From the NCBI RefSeq assembly GCF_013359595.1, contig NZ_JABFMP010000006.1, forward strand, positions 7,598-71,597: a stretch of 64,000 nt of DNA. The letters run 5' to 3'. The stretch is from Pseudomonas sp. C1C7 (GTDB lineage Bacteria > Pseudomonadota > Gammaproteobacteria > Pseudomonadales > Pseudomonadaceae). Positions 28,401 through 35,441 of the stretch are shown here, piece by piece (within the stretch, counting starts at the first letter, position 1; each line of letters begins with the position of its first letter). The notes under the pieces were generated by a model. It did not search any database and was not told the origin of the DNA. It saw nothing but the letters and a program-made list of their open reading frames with translations. The position numbers were made by a program, and so were the translations under genes.

Positions 28401-29577
28401 TCAGTTCTACTTCGCTATTGAGTTTGCTACGCGCTTCATCGCGCTGTCGGCCTGCCGTGTGAGCTGCATGTTGCCGTTCAGTGGCATTACGCTCTTCCAG
28501 GGCAAGACGGTTGGCGTCCTGGTTGGCGGGATCGCTCTGCAGCGTATCTACCAGCTCCCGGGCCGCCGAATACTTCAGCTTCGCGGCTTCGTGCTCCGCA
28601 AAAGCCTCACCCTGCGCGTTCTGTGCGCCGGCGAGTTCAGCCTGCGCTTGATTGCGAGCCTCGCTGGCGTTGTCGAAATGGGTTTGAGCCTGGCGTAGTT
28701 CTCGTGCCTGGCGCCGCGCCAACATACCGGTATAGATTCGGTAGCGTCGTTCAAACTGGGTGACGGTTTGCTCCAGTAGGCGCGTTTCTTCCAATTGAAT
28801 GCGGTCTTCCTCCAACTGGTTGAGCGCTTCGGCCACATCGCCCAGCAGCTCGGGTGGTAGCGGTGGCAGCGACTCGCTCAGGGCATTGGAAAGGCCGGTT
28901 TCGTCGGGTTTCTTCGACAGTTGTGGCTGGCGCAGCTGGATCAGCGTATCCATCAGCGCGTCGTAGCGCCGTGTCCCTAGCTGGAACAGGCGCTCGTCCA
29001 CGGCACGGCGATACAGCTGATGGTTTTCGAATAGTTGACCGCGTCCGCCAAGTGCATCGCGCAAGCGTTCGCGAGTAAGAACCTGGCGCTCGGCAGTGGT
29101 AAGCCAGAGATCTTCGCCGATACGTGGGTCTAGTGTCGTGCCGTCACCTTCCACGATGAAAAACCAGCTGTCCACTTGAGCCCGGCCATCGACTGCCGAC
29201 AAACCGACCCCCAGGGTCAGGTAGCGGGGGCGGCCATCGCGCTCGCGTCGGCCGAACTCTATCCAGCTGTAGCCGATACGGCGGGGATAGTTGCCGACCA
29301 GGAGGTTCCAGGCCATCTTCTTGCCGCTATCACCGTCGGGCTCGACGCGCGACGAGCGCAATTGTGCGTCCAGCAGCAACGGTAAGGTCAGCGACAGCAC
29401 CTTGGATTTCCCGGTGCCGTTATTGCCGCGCAGAAGTAAATGACCATCGTGGAACCAGAACTCCTCGCTGTCGTAGTGGAACAGTTCGACGAGGCCAAGA
29501 CGTAAGGGCTGCCAGCGTTCGCGCAGAGGTTTGGGCAGTGCGGGGCGGGAGGGGGTGATGAATAGGTCACTGGTCAT
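25432..29577 (-). CDS. jetC: Wadjet type III JetC, SMC-like ATPase (TIGR02680)
   Basis: A 1381-residue SMC/MukB-like motor. The N-terminal head has Walker A RGNNGTGKSKVL (51-58). Long coiled-coil arms rich in Ala, Glu, Gln and Arg follow (about 270-560 and 740-1090), with a hinge-like globular region between (about 600-700). The C-terminal head has an ABC signature-like PASSGERALGL and Walker B RLMLLDEAFAGID (Asp1300, Glu1301). Family length and the flanking jetA, jetB and jetD genes identify type III Wadjet. It overlaps both neighbours by 4 bp. Confidence 0.93.
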   Translation of the reverse strand: MTSDLFITPSRPALPKPLRERWQPLRLGLVELFHYDSEEFWFHDGHLLLRGNNGTGKSKVLSLTLPLLLDAQLRSSRVEPDGDSGKKMAWNLLVGNYPRRIGYSWIEFGRRERDGRPRYLTLGVGLSAVDGRAQVDSWFFIVEGDGTTLDPRIGEDLWLTTAERQVLTRERLRDALGGRGQLFENHQLYRRAVDERLFQLGTRRYDALMDTLIQLRQPQLSKKPDETGLSNALSESLPPLPPELLGDVAEALNQLEEDRIQLEETRLLEQTVTQFERRYRIYTGMLARRQARELRQAQTHFDNASEARNQAQAELAGAQNAQGEAFAEHEAAKLKYSAARELVDTLQSDPANQDANRLALEERNATERQHAAHTAGRQRDEARSKLNSEVELSQRRTAAAIQARDELDKSRTRTLDAAEALAITADLAINPLLSLEAEALAAHPPEYRAAEEALRELVRSRRQDIAHLRKRHAEVSQHQAVLADKQEHARTIRGEMDIALAQREQADQQAEQAGSALLEAWSEHCTSLIQLRFDAEQPLLQLAEWVALPEVENPAQVALDNAWQTTLQRHAAQQAELDSYHTSLDKQRADIEDERTRLAAGEDALPAEPLTRASGVRLQRHGAPLWHLVDFHPSLAAAQRAGLEAALEASGLLDAWLSPNGVLSDSDGTPLLDSSWHQRAPVNGANLNAALIPALPEACPIALATLTALLEGVAYGTQEPSDAEAWLSPDGRYRLGPLAGAWQKNEAGYIGRSARELARQRRLEALATLLAELDMAQAKLERQYETLAAERSQAERERKSVPSERPLHDAIAVALQAARDVDRIRQLLVLAETRSQEAKDAWQSAREQLHHDATDLSLPAELELLPATEEALEHFATVQAHLVQAAREWQRAWPDQCQQQQREGEARRVLEQAEETLMVADEQAEQARVRLETLRQSIGQQVEELLAKLATALAGRTQAEQDAETRRTALGEAEKRLAVIAAHVERTEQTLSERSNERAMAVERLRHFSASGLLAAALPDLQLPEHWSIDPALNLARRIEQALADIADDEATWARVQKQIAEDLSELQRGLSALNHQAISEPNDWGITVTIQYQNRAERPDTLALLLAEDIAQRSELLSAREREVLENHLQAEIAAELQRLMRAADDRVEAINNELHKRPTTTGVRYRLLWEPLSVEEGAPAGLEAARKSLLNTSADLWSTEDRRAVGTMLQQQIAAERALADADSAGRSLLDQLAHALDYRYWHRFRIQRQQDGQWRKLSGPASSGERALGLTVPLFAAIASFYGHGGSPLAPRLMLLDEAFAGIDDTARAHCMGLVREFDLDFVITSEREWACYAELPGVSICQLQRREGIDAVFVSRWTWDGRAKRLEEDPDRRFPLA

Positions 29578-30842
29578 GCGTCAGGCTCGGTTAGAAACAG
29601 GGTTTCGGCCCCTTGGGCGTTGCGCACCTCGGTCTGTCCGAGGGAGAAGCGGGCAATGGCGGGCAACGGATGTACGCCATGCATATCACGCAGCATTAGG
29701 CCCAGACGACATAGGCGAGCGATGGCGATTTCCGCCAGCTCGTGTTCGGCGCCTGGCGCGCGCGCCGATTTGCGCCAGTAGCGACCATATCGCCCAGCGG
29801 CCTCGTGCAGGAACAGGGCAATCTCGCTTTCTGTCGCTCGCAATGGGGCACGTTTATTCCGCAGACGCCGGGCCAGGTACTCCGCTACCAGCAGCGTTAC
29901 ATGAGCCTCAGTGCCCTCGGCGGGCATGGCTACATCCGTCAGTTGCCCGCTCTCGTCGATCAGGGCCAGGCCTTCGGCGCGTTGCTCGGCGACCAGTCCG
30001 GTGGCTTCACACAAGCGGTTGGCGAGAACACCACGCTGATTGAGGAAATAGCTGCGCGTCTCTTCATCCAGGCTGTCGGTATACAGCACCGGATCGTCGA
30101 GCAGGCGTCGCGCCAGGTGGTGGCGTATGGCGTCGCGCCTGCCTTGCTCGCTGTCCGCTGTAAAGCCGGCCACCAGTGCATGCAGCCGCGCCTCGGTATT
30201 TCCCGGAGTCTCCTCTGTGCTCCAGGTCGAGGGCCCGCGCACCGCCGCCAGCAGGCCGGCCAGCAAGCGCCGGTGAATGTCGTAGAGCGCGTCGGACTGT
30301 GGCCCGCTGCCGTCCTGTACGTAACTCTCTTCCTCGCCAGCGACACGTTCGAGAACGCCATGAGCCAGGAGGGTACGGCACACCATGACCAACTCGCGTC
30401 TTTCGGCAGCGCAGTGCAAGGTGAAGGCGAAACCCAATGTCTGCAATGCCGGGTCGGCGGCTTGTTGTACGATCCGTTCGCCGATCTGTCGCAGGGTGAT
30501 CTGCGGGTCGGCTCGCTCCAGCACTGCAGCAGCCAGACACAGCAGTACATAGCGACGCCGGTCATAGTCCGGCAGGCCGCGGGTCGGAGCGGACAGGTCG
30601 GCCGGGCGCTTGAACAGGCGGGCACCCTCGCGGTCCACATGCAGCGGCCAGCCGGTCTCGCGGGCGAACCACTCGCGCAGGCGCTCGGCTTGGCGACGTA
30701 CGGCGAGGAAATCCGCGTGCCCTGGCGGCATGAGCGGGCACATCAGCAGGCTGCGCAGAGCCCGGCGGAATTCGTCTCGCTGCTGCGCCTTCTGTGTTTC
30801 TCCGACATGTCGGGTGCCACGGCGGGACGAGGGTATGCTCAT
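29574..30842 (-). CDS. jetB: Wadjet type III JetB (DUF2398/TIGR02678)
   Basis: A 422-residue protein of the DUF2398/TIGR02678 family, shown by RREFRRALRSLL-like opening, LREWFARETGWPLHVDREGA and YDRRRYVLLCLAAAVLERAD. JetB is the kite-like (MukE-like) subunit with winged-helix domains that joins the SMC motor and kleisin. It overlaps jetA and jetC by 4 bp each, so the subunits are translated in a coupled series. Confidence 0.9.
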   Translation of the reverse strand: MSIPSSRRGTRHVGETQKAQQRDEFRRALRSLLMCPLMPPGHADFLAVRRQAERLREWFARETGWPLHVDREGARLFKRPADLSAPTRGLPDYDRRRYVLLCLAAAVLERADPQITLRQIGERIVQQAADPALQTLGFAFTLHCAAERRELVMVCRTLLAHGVLERVAGEEESYVQDGSGPQSDALYDIHRRLLAGLLAAVRGPSTWSTEETPGNTEARLHALVAGFTADSEQGRRDAIRHHLARRLLDDPVLYTDSLDEETRSYFLNQRGVLANRLCEATGLVAEQRAEGLALIDESGQLTDVAMPAEGTEAHVTLLVAEYLARRLRNKRAPLRATESEIALFLHEAAGRYGRYWRKSARAPGAEHELAEIAIARLCRLGLMLRDMHGVHPLPAIARFSLGQTEVRNAQGAETLFLTEPDA

Positions 30843-32389
30843 GATCTGTCCTCGGTGAGCCGGATCGTCAGCAGATGATCCCGGCCGGAGAACATCCCGG
30901 CTGCCGTGCAGATTTGGGCGCGGCTGTTTTCAGCCAAAGGTTCCAGGTGAATATGCAGCAGACCGTCGCCCGTTTGGCGCTCGACAGGGCTGTTCGGATC
31001 CTGTTGTTCAGCCAGTGCCTCGCCAAGCAATCCCAGAAAGAGGCCGAAGGCATGCACATCGAGCTCGCCCAGCTCCGATAAGCGTGTCGGGCGGCCGCTC
31101 GCCAATCGCCGGCGCGCGGCCTCGACCTGGCGCGATTCCTCCGCCAATTGCTGAGCCATCAGCGCCCGATCCCGGCTACGATCGCGCACTTTCGCCAGTG
31201 CGCCGCGCGGTGCGGCTTCACCATACTCGCGCAAGCGCGGATTGATGATCAGCGGAGGTGCATCCAGCCAAGAGGTGCTCGCTGGCACGTCGTCCGCATC
31301 AGCAACCTCTAGTGAGAAGTGGCGCGCTGGGTGCAGCGCGAACGCTGCTTGCGCGAGACGGTGTGCATCGTCGTCGCTGTCGCATGCAGCGAGCCACTGC
31401 GCCAGCACTCGGAAATCGGCCGATCGATCGCTGCGCCCGCTGCGTCGCTCATTAATTGCCGCGATGGCGCTAAGCAGTTGCGGAATCGCCGATCGCGCTC
31501 GGGCACGCAGTAGTTCTGCTTGAGGCGGTTCGTTGCCGGTGGCCAGAAACCAGCCACGCAATCCTTTCCAACGCTCGCGCCAGATATCCTGGCGACGCTG
31601 CGTTTCCTCTGCCTGCTCGCCAGTGTCGTCGGGGGCGGCATCACGCGCTTCACGTGCAGCGACTTGGCGTAAGACATACTCGATGATGGCGGACAGTTCA
31701 TGCAGCGTGCGGGCGATGGCATCGGAGCGGCGGATCAGATCACCCATAAAGCGCTCGAGATAGTCGATCAGCCGTCGCTTGTAAGCGACCAATGCGGTGG
31801 CGTCGGCCTGCTGCAGCTCTAGACTACGTGCCACTCCAGCCATGAACGCCTGGGCGTTTTCAGTAAGACCCTCAAACACTCGCACTAGGTCGCGCAGAAT
31901 CTCATGTGCCTTGGCGGTATCAAGGTCGTTGCCGGATTGTGCCTCAGCCATCAATCGCTGCAAGGCTCGTAAGCGGCTGTCGATGTCCTCCAGCGCGACT
32001 GTCTGCAGTTCTGCACGATGACGTAGGCTCTGCGCGAATGCTATCAGGCCGGCCTCTACCGCCTCGCCGCCGCGCGAGAGCCTATAGAGAAAACGTGCCC
32101 GGTAATAATCGTTGAGCGTGGATACACGCGTCATGTCCGGCTGCGATTCGAGATTGCCCCAGGTCGCCAATTGAGCTAATGCAGCGGCAACCTCTTCCTG
32201 AGCCGGTGGCGTCCGATGACTCCAGTTTGCTTCAGATAATACTTCGTCGGGCCGTAATTGCAGGCGGTACTGGCGCTTGGCAGCAGCGAACACCTCCATG
32301 ATGGCACGATAGAGGGCCGCCTTTTCCGCAGTGGCGTGGCGGAACAAATCCGCTGAAGCTTCCGGCCAGGATGAGTTGTGAATCACCAA
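30839..32389 (-). CDS. jetA: Wadjet type III JetA (DUF2397/TIGR02677)
   Basis: A 516-residue protein of the DUF2397/TIGR02677 family, the kleisin-like (MukF-like) subunit. It opens with LFRHATAEKAALYRAIMEVF and has an N-terminal winged-helix region, a long helical middle (about 130-290) and a C-terminal winged-helix part. First gene of the operon. The start is TTG 32389 or, equally likely, GTG 32386; a GAGG at 32396-32399 serves either. It has a 4-bp overlap with jetB. Promoter elements would lie in 32390-32540 next to the right island edge. Confidence 0.88.
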   Translation of the reverse strand: MVIHNSSWPEASADLFRHATAEKAALYRAIMEVFAAAKRQYRLQLRPDEVLSEANWSHRTPPAQEEVAAALAQLATWGNLESQPDMTRVSTLNDYYRARFLYRLSRGGEAVEAGLIAFAQSLRHRAELQTVALEDIDSRLRALQRLMAEAQSGNDLDTAKAHEILRDLVRVFEGLTENAQAFMAGVARSLELQQADATALVAYKRRLIDYLERFMGDLIRRSDAIARTLHELSAIIEYVLRQVAAREARDAAPDDTGEQAEETQRRQDIWRERWKGLRGWFLATGNEPPQAELLRARARSAIPQLLSAIAAINERRSGRSDRSADFRVLAQWLAACDSDDDAHRLAQAAFALHPARHFSLEVADADDVPASTSWLDAPPLIINPRLREYGEAAPRGALAKVRDRSRDRALMAQQLAEESRQVEAARRRLASGRPTRLSELGELDVHAFGLFLGLLGEALAEQQDPNSPVERQTGDGLLHIHLEPLAENSRAQICTAAGMFSGRDHLLTIRLTEDRS

Positions 32390-32649
32390 ATTCTACCTCA
32401 GTGACCTTCCGTGATCGATGAGACCATTCTTCAGTTCTCTTCGCTATTTGCCAAGCTTTCCCTGCGAGCCAAATACTTAGGAGTTTTTTTGTGTCGGGGC
32501 CCTGAGCATCTTCGGTTGGGGGCATCATTTTCAAACCATCCAAAGCATGCCCTCAAATATGCCCCAAATGTAGCAATTAGCTGGAAGTAAATAGCTATTC
32601 GAGGCTAGAAAAACGCAGAAATGATCAGCTAACAAGCATGCGCCAGCCC
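32390..32649. other. right island end upstream of jetA, att-like repeats
   Basis: About 260 bp of AT-rich non-coding DNA. It should contain the jetA promoter; TTGGCA (minus strand, near 32451) with AAGAAT 17 bp further is a weak candidate. Nearer mexT it has GGTTGGGGGCATCATTT (about 32514-32530) and, in the opposite orientation, ATGCCCTCAAAT and ATGCCCCAAATG in tandem (32547-32570). A minus-strand frame of 103 codons crossing this region has no family features. Confidence 0.5.
32547..32570 (+). repeat. short tandem repeat inside right island end
   Basis: ATGCCCTCAAAT is directly followed by ATGCCCCAAATG, with an inverted relative (TTGGGGGCATCATTT) about 30 bp to the left. Such GGGGCAT-type repeats close to an integration junction resemble recombinase arm sites; the role is inferred from position only. 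Confidence 0.45.
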
Positions 32650-33564
32650 CTAAAGACTGTCAGGGTCGCCGAAGAACATCTGAATCCTCGAACGCAGCCA
32701 GCGCTCCCCGGGATCGTTATCCTGCGACCCGCGCCAGGCCATGTGCAACTCGAAGCTACGCGTCGGCAGCGGCGGCTCTTCAGCCCGTACACCGCCCGCT
32801 GCGGTCAATGCTTCGGCCGTGTAATCGGGGACGGTGGCAACGATGTCGGTGCCGGCGAGGAGGGTGCTCAGGCCGTTGAACTGCGGCACGGCCAGGACCA
32901 CGTGGCGTTTGCGGCCGAGCTTTTCCAGTTCTTCATCGATAAAGCCGCTGAGGTCGCCGGCGAAGGACACCAGCGCGTGGGGCCGTGCGCAGAAGTCGTC
33001 GAGGCTCAGGGGGCCGGGGACGGAGTCGGCGCGCAGCAGTTTTGGCGAGCTGCGGCGCAATACTTTGCGCTTGGCGTTCGCCGGCAGGTCGGTGGTGTAG
33101 CTGACGCCGATGGAGATTTCACCCGAGGCCAGCAGGCTAGGCATCAGGATGTAATTGACGCGCCGAATGACCAGCACGATCCCCGGCGACTCGGCGCGCA
33201 GGCGCTTGAGCAGCATCGGCAGCAGGGCGAACTCCACGTCGTCCGACAGACCGATGCGGAACACCGCATTACTGGTGGCCGGATCGAAATCGGCCGCGCG
33301 GCTGACGGCGGTGGAGATCGAATCCAGCGCCGGCGAGAGCAGGGCGAAGATCTCCACGGCGCGCGCGGACGGCTCCATGCTGCGCCCGGTGCGGACGAAC
33401 AGAGGATCGTCGAACAGCCCGCGCAGACGCGAAAGCGCCGCACTGATCGCCGGCTGACCGAGGAACAGCTTCTCTGCAGCGCGGGTCACGCTGCGTTCGT
33501 GCATCAGGGTTTCGAATACGATTAACAGGTTCAGGTCGACACGACGCAGGTCATTACGATTCAT
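32650..33564 (-). CDS. mexT: LysR-type activator MexT
   Basis: A 304-residue LysR-family regulator nearly identical in pattern to P. aeruginosa MexT: MNRNDLRRVDLNLLIVFETL opening, winged helix-turn-helix with VTRAAEKLFLGQPAISAALS, and an effector domain ending RIQMFFGDPDSL. ATG 33564 is chosen because AGGA lies at proper spacing and the Met-Asn-Arg start matches the family; a TTG eight codons upstream has no support. MexT activates mexEF-oprN and mexS. Here its last codons belong to the right 17-bp repeat of the island, so the gene tail was apparently rebuilt on insertion. Confidence 0.95.
   Translation of the reverse strand: MNRNDLRRVDLNLLIVFETLMHERSVTRAAEKLFLGQPAISAALSRLRGLFDDPLFVRTGRSMEPSARAVEIFALLSPALDSISTAVSRAADFDPATSNAVFRIGLSDDVEFALLPMLLKRLRAESPGIVLVIRRVNYILMPSLLASGEISIGVSYTTDLPANAKRKVLRRSSPKLLRADSVPGPLSLDDFCARPHALVSFAGDLSGFIDEELEKLGRKRHVVLAVPQFNGLSTLLAGTDIVATVPDYTAEALTAAGGVRAEEPPLPTRSFELHMAWRGSQDNDPGERWLRSRIQMFFGDPDSL
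32663..32679 (+). repeat. right direct repeat of island (attR-like), inside mexT
   Basis: Seventeen bases identical to 18830-18846, same orientation, within the final codons of the intact mexT gene. Confidence 0.85.
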
Positions 33565-33766
33565 CTGGAGTCCTGGCAGAGTCAGCAAGCTTGACGTGAG
33601 CGGGCATATGAGAACAATGGCCAGCAGGAATATTACGGGGTATTGCTGGTACTCTGCACCGAGAAATTGAGTTTTTCCTGCATCAAGCGGTCAAAATTCC
33701 TACAACAATGAGCGACTTTGGATGACGCTCCCGCTGCTGCGGAATTAATGACAGGCATGTCGACTA

Positions 33767-33788
33767 TTAATAGCCACTGATAGTGTTG
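33767..33788 (+). promoter_or_regulatory. possible MexT box between mexT and mexS
   Basis: TTAATAGCCACTGATAGTGTTG aligns with the mexE-side box over TGATAGT plus scattered positions (about 12 of 22). It lies about 57 bp upstream of the mexS start, next to the palindrome CTATTAATAG (33764-33773). MexT is known to activate mexS, so a site is expected here; the match is weak. Confidence 0.35.
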
Positions 33789-33844
33789 GGGCAAAAGCCC
33801 AGCTAGAGTTCAGGGCATTAGAGGTTCATTTGGCGAGGTTTGCG

Positions 33845-34867
33845 ATGTCCCGCACGATCCGTTTTCACAAGTTTGGTTCAGCCGAGGTGCTCAAATGCGA
33901 AGAGCATGCAGCGGCTCTGCCTGCACCCGGCGAAGTGCAGGTACGCGTCGAAGCCATTGGCATCAGTTGGTATGACATTCTGTGGCGTCAGAACCTGGCG
34001 TCGTCCCATGCCCGTCTGCCTTCGGGTCTTGGCCAGGAAATGGCTGGTGTTGTCACCGCAGTCGGCGAAGGCGTCGATGACCTGGCAGTGGGCGACAAGG
34101 TCGCCAGCTTCCCGGCCGAAAGCCCGAACGACTATCCGGTCTACGGCGAGCAGATCGTTCTGCCGCGTTCGTCCCTGACCCGGTACCCGGATGTCCTGAC
34201 GCCGATCCAGGCGGCCGTTCACTACACGCCGCTGCTGGTTGCCTATTTTGCTTACGTCGATCTGGCACGGGTCAAACCGGGCGAGTTCGCCCTGGTCACC
34301 GATGCCAGCCACTGCTCGGGCCCTTCGTTCGTCCAGCTGGGCAAGGCTTTGGGTGTGCGGGTGATTGCCGCGACCAAGTCGGCCGATGAGCGTGAATACC
34401 TGTTGGCCCTGGGTGCCGAGAAAGTCATCGTCACCGAGGAAGAAGATCTGCTGATGCGGATCAACAAGATCACCGACAACCGCGGCGTGAACGTGGTGTT
34501 CGATGGCCTGGGTGGCCCGCAGATGTCGCTGCTCGGCGACGTGCTGGCGCCCCGTGGCAGCCTGGTGCTGTACGGCCTGCAAGGCGGCAACCAGACGCCG
34601 TTCCCGGCCTGCGCGGCGTTCCAGAAGAACATCCAGTTCTTCGTACACTGCATCGGCAACTTCACCGGCAAGCCGGAACTGGGCATCATCCAGGACCAGG
34701 TCGCGCTGCAGCGTGCCTTGCGTGACATCAACCAGCTGACCGCCGATCGCGTGCTGCTGCCGCTCGAGACTCGGGTCTTCCCGTTCACCGAGTTTGTCGA
34801 AGCGCATCGCTACATGGGCGAATGCCCGTGCCGCGAAAGGGTTGCCCTGCAGGTCGAACCGGCCTGA
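33845..34867 (+). CDS. mexS: MexS, zinc-free quinone-oxidoreductase-like dehydrogenase
   Basis: A 340-residue medium-chain dehydrogenase/reductase starting MSRTIRFHKFGSAEVLKCEE. It has a GroES-like N-terminal domain and a Rossmann fold (about 150-270). Divergent transcription from mexT is the P. aeruginosa mexS-mexT layout, which fixes the name. Loss of MexS is known to switch on mexEF-oprN through MexT, probably by accumulation of an electrophilic metabolite. ATG 33845 has GCGAGG 7 bp upstream; the in-frame TTG at 33830 is rejected. A terminator follows at 34891. Confidence 0.92.
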   Translation: MSRTIRFHKFGSAEVLKCEEHAAALPAPGEVQVRVEAIGISWYDILWRQNLASSHARLPSGLGQEMAGVVTAVGEGVDDLAVGDKVASFPAESPNDYPVYGEQIVLPRSSLTRYPDVLTPIQAAVHYTPLLVAYFAYVDLARVKPGEFALVTDASHCSGPSFVQLGKALGVRVIAATKSADEREYLLALGAEKVIVTEEEDLLMRINKITDNRGVNVVFDGLGGPQMSLLGDVLAPRGSLVLYGLQGGNQTPFPACAAFQKNIQFFVHCIGNFTGKPELGIIQDQVALQRALRDINQLTADRVLLPLETRVFPFTEFVEAHRYMGECPCRERVALQVEPA

Positions 34868-34890
34868 TTGCTCCGATCGCCGCCACTCGA

Positions 34891-34917
34891 AGAGTCCGTG
34901 TCCCCACGGACTCTTTT
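34891..34917 (+). terminator. rho-independent terminator of mexS
   Basis: Ten-bp perfect stem AGAGTCCGTG / CACGGACTCT with a TCCC loop (34891-34914) followed by TTTGCT, 24 bp after the mexS stop. Confidence 0.88.
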
Positions 34918-35441
34918 GCTATCTGCGCCCCGTAAATCAGACATCCGTTGACCGGTCGACGGGACAGTTCAGCAACTGAACTGGTTTTTGCTCTGGATCT
35001 GTGGCTTCTAATCAGCAACTAAGCCTTGATAATTGAATGATTACTTTCATCTCAAGGAATGAGTCATGGGCGAGTATAAAGTCGATACTTTTCAGTGCGC
35101 TACACGGTCATCTATTCAGAAAAGAACGAACTTTCCTGTTGTTGTAGAACAATCGGCTGCAACTTCTTTCTTTATTTCCTGTATCCCATGTCTGTGGGAC
35201 TACGTAGGACATTTCCTAGGACATTGCGCGCAAACGCAAATTTCCTTTAAACCCTTGAGGTTACGGCGGCTGGCGTGTGCGCAGGGTGGTGAAGGTTGCG
35301 TCGCCCCTCCAATGCTGGTCTGAAAACTTAAGTGCTAGCATTCGGCACTAACGCCTTATTTCATTTCATTCTCCGGCCATTCCCTGCACCGCGGGTGCAG
35401 TTGTCTGCGCATTATCGAACTTACGTATCAGGTAAATAACG
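34918..35441. other. long non-coding region upstream of the 493-residue gene
   Basis: About 520 bp, AT-rich, with no convincing gene. It holds a second hairpin-T structure, CAGTTCAG-CAA-CTGAACTG then GTTTTT (34965-34989), and a direct repeat AGGACATT-TCCT-AGGACATT (35206-35225) that could be a regulator site. An 85-codon frame (35066-35323) with AAGGAATG upstream has no family resemblance and odd composition. Confidence 0.5.

Larger units (their letters stand above)
18830..32679. mobile_element. defence island inserted in the 3' end of mexT
   Basis: A block of about 13.8 kb is bounded by 17-bp identical direct repeats (18830-18846 and 32663-32679) that lie within the last codons of mexT. The right copy completes the intact mexT gene; the left copy is an orphan tail still joined to the native DNA leading to mexE. 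This is the pattern left when an element integrates at a gene's 3' end and supplies replacement codons. Cargo, all on the minus strand: jetABCD, a split OLD nuclease gene, a UvrD helicase, and prlF-yhaV. No integrase, transposase or conjugation gene is visible, so the element is defective, mobilised in trans, or entered by homologous exchange. Confidence 0.8.

Noticed and set aside
32232..32543. 103-codon minus-strand frame overlapping the jetA start
   Set aside because: It lies in a different frame from jetA, half of it inside jetA, with no recognisable features.
35066..35323. 85-codon frame with a possible ribosome-binding site in the leader of the 493-residue gene
   Set aside because: Composition is not protein-like (Cys clusters, no domain) and no homologue is recognisable; kept only as part of the non-coding region.
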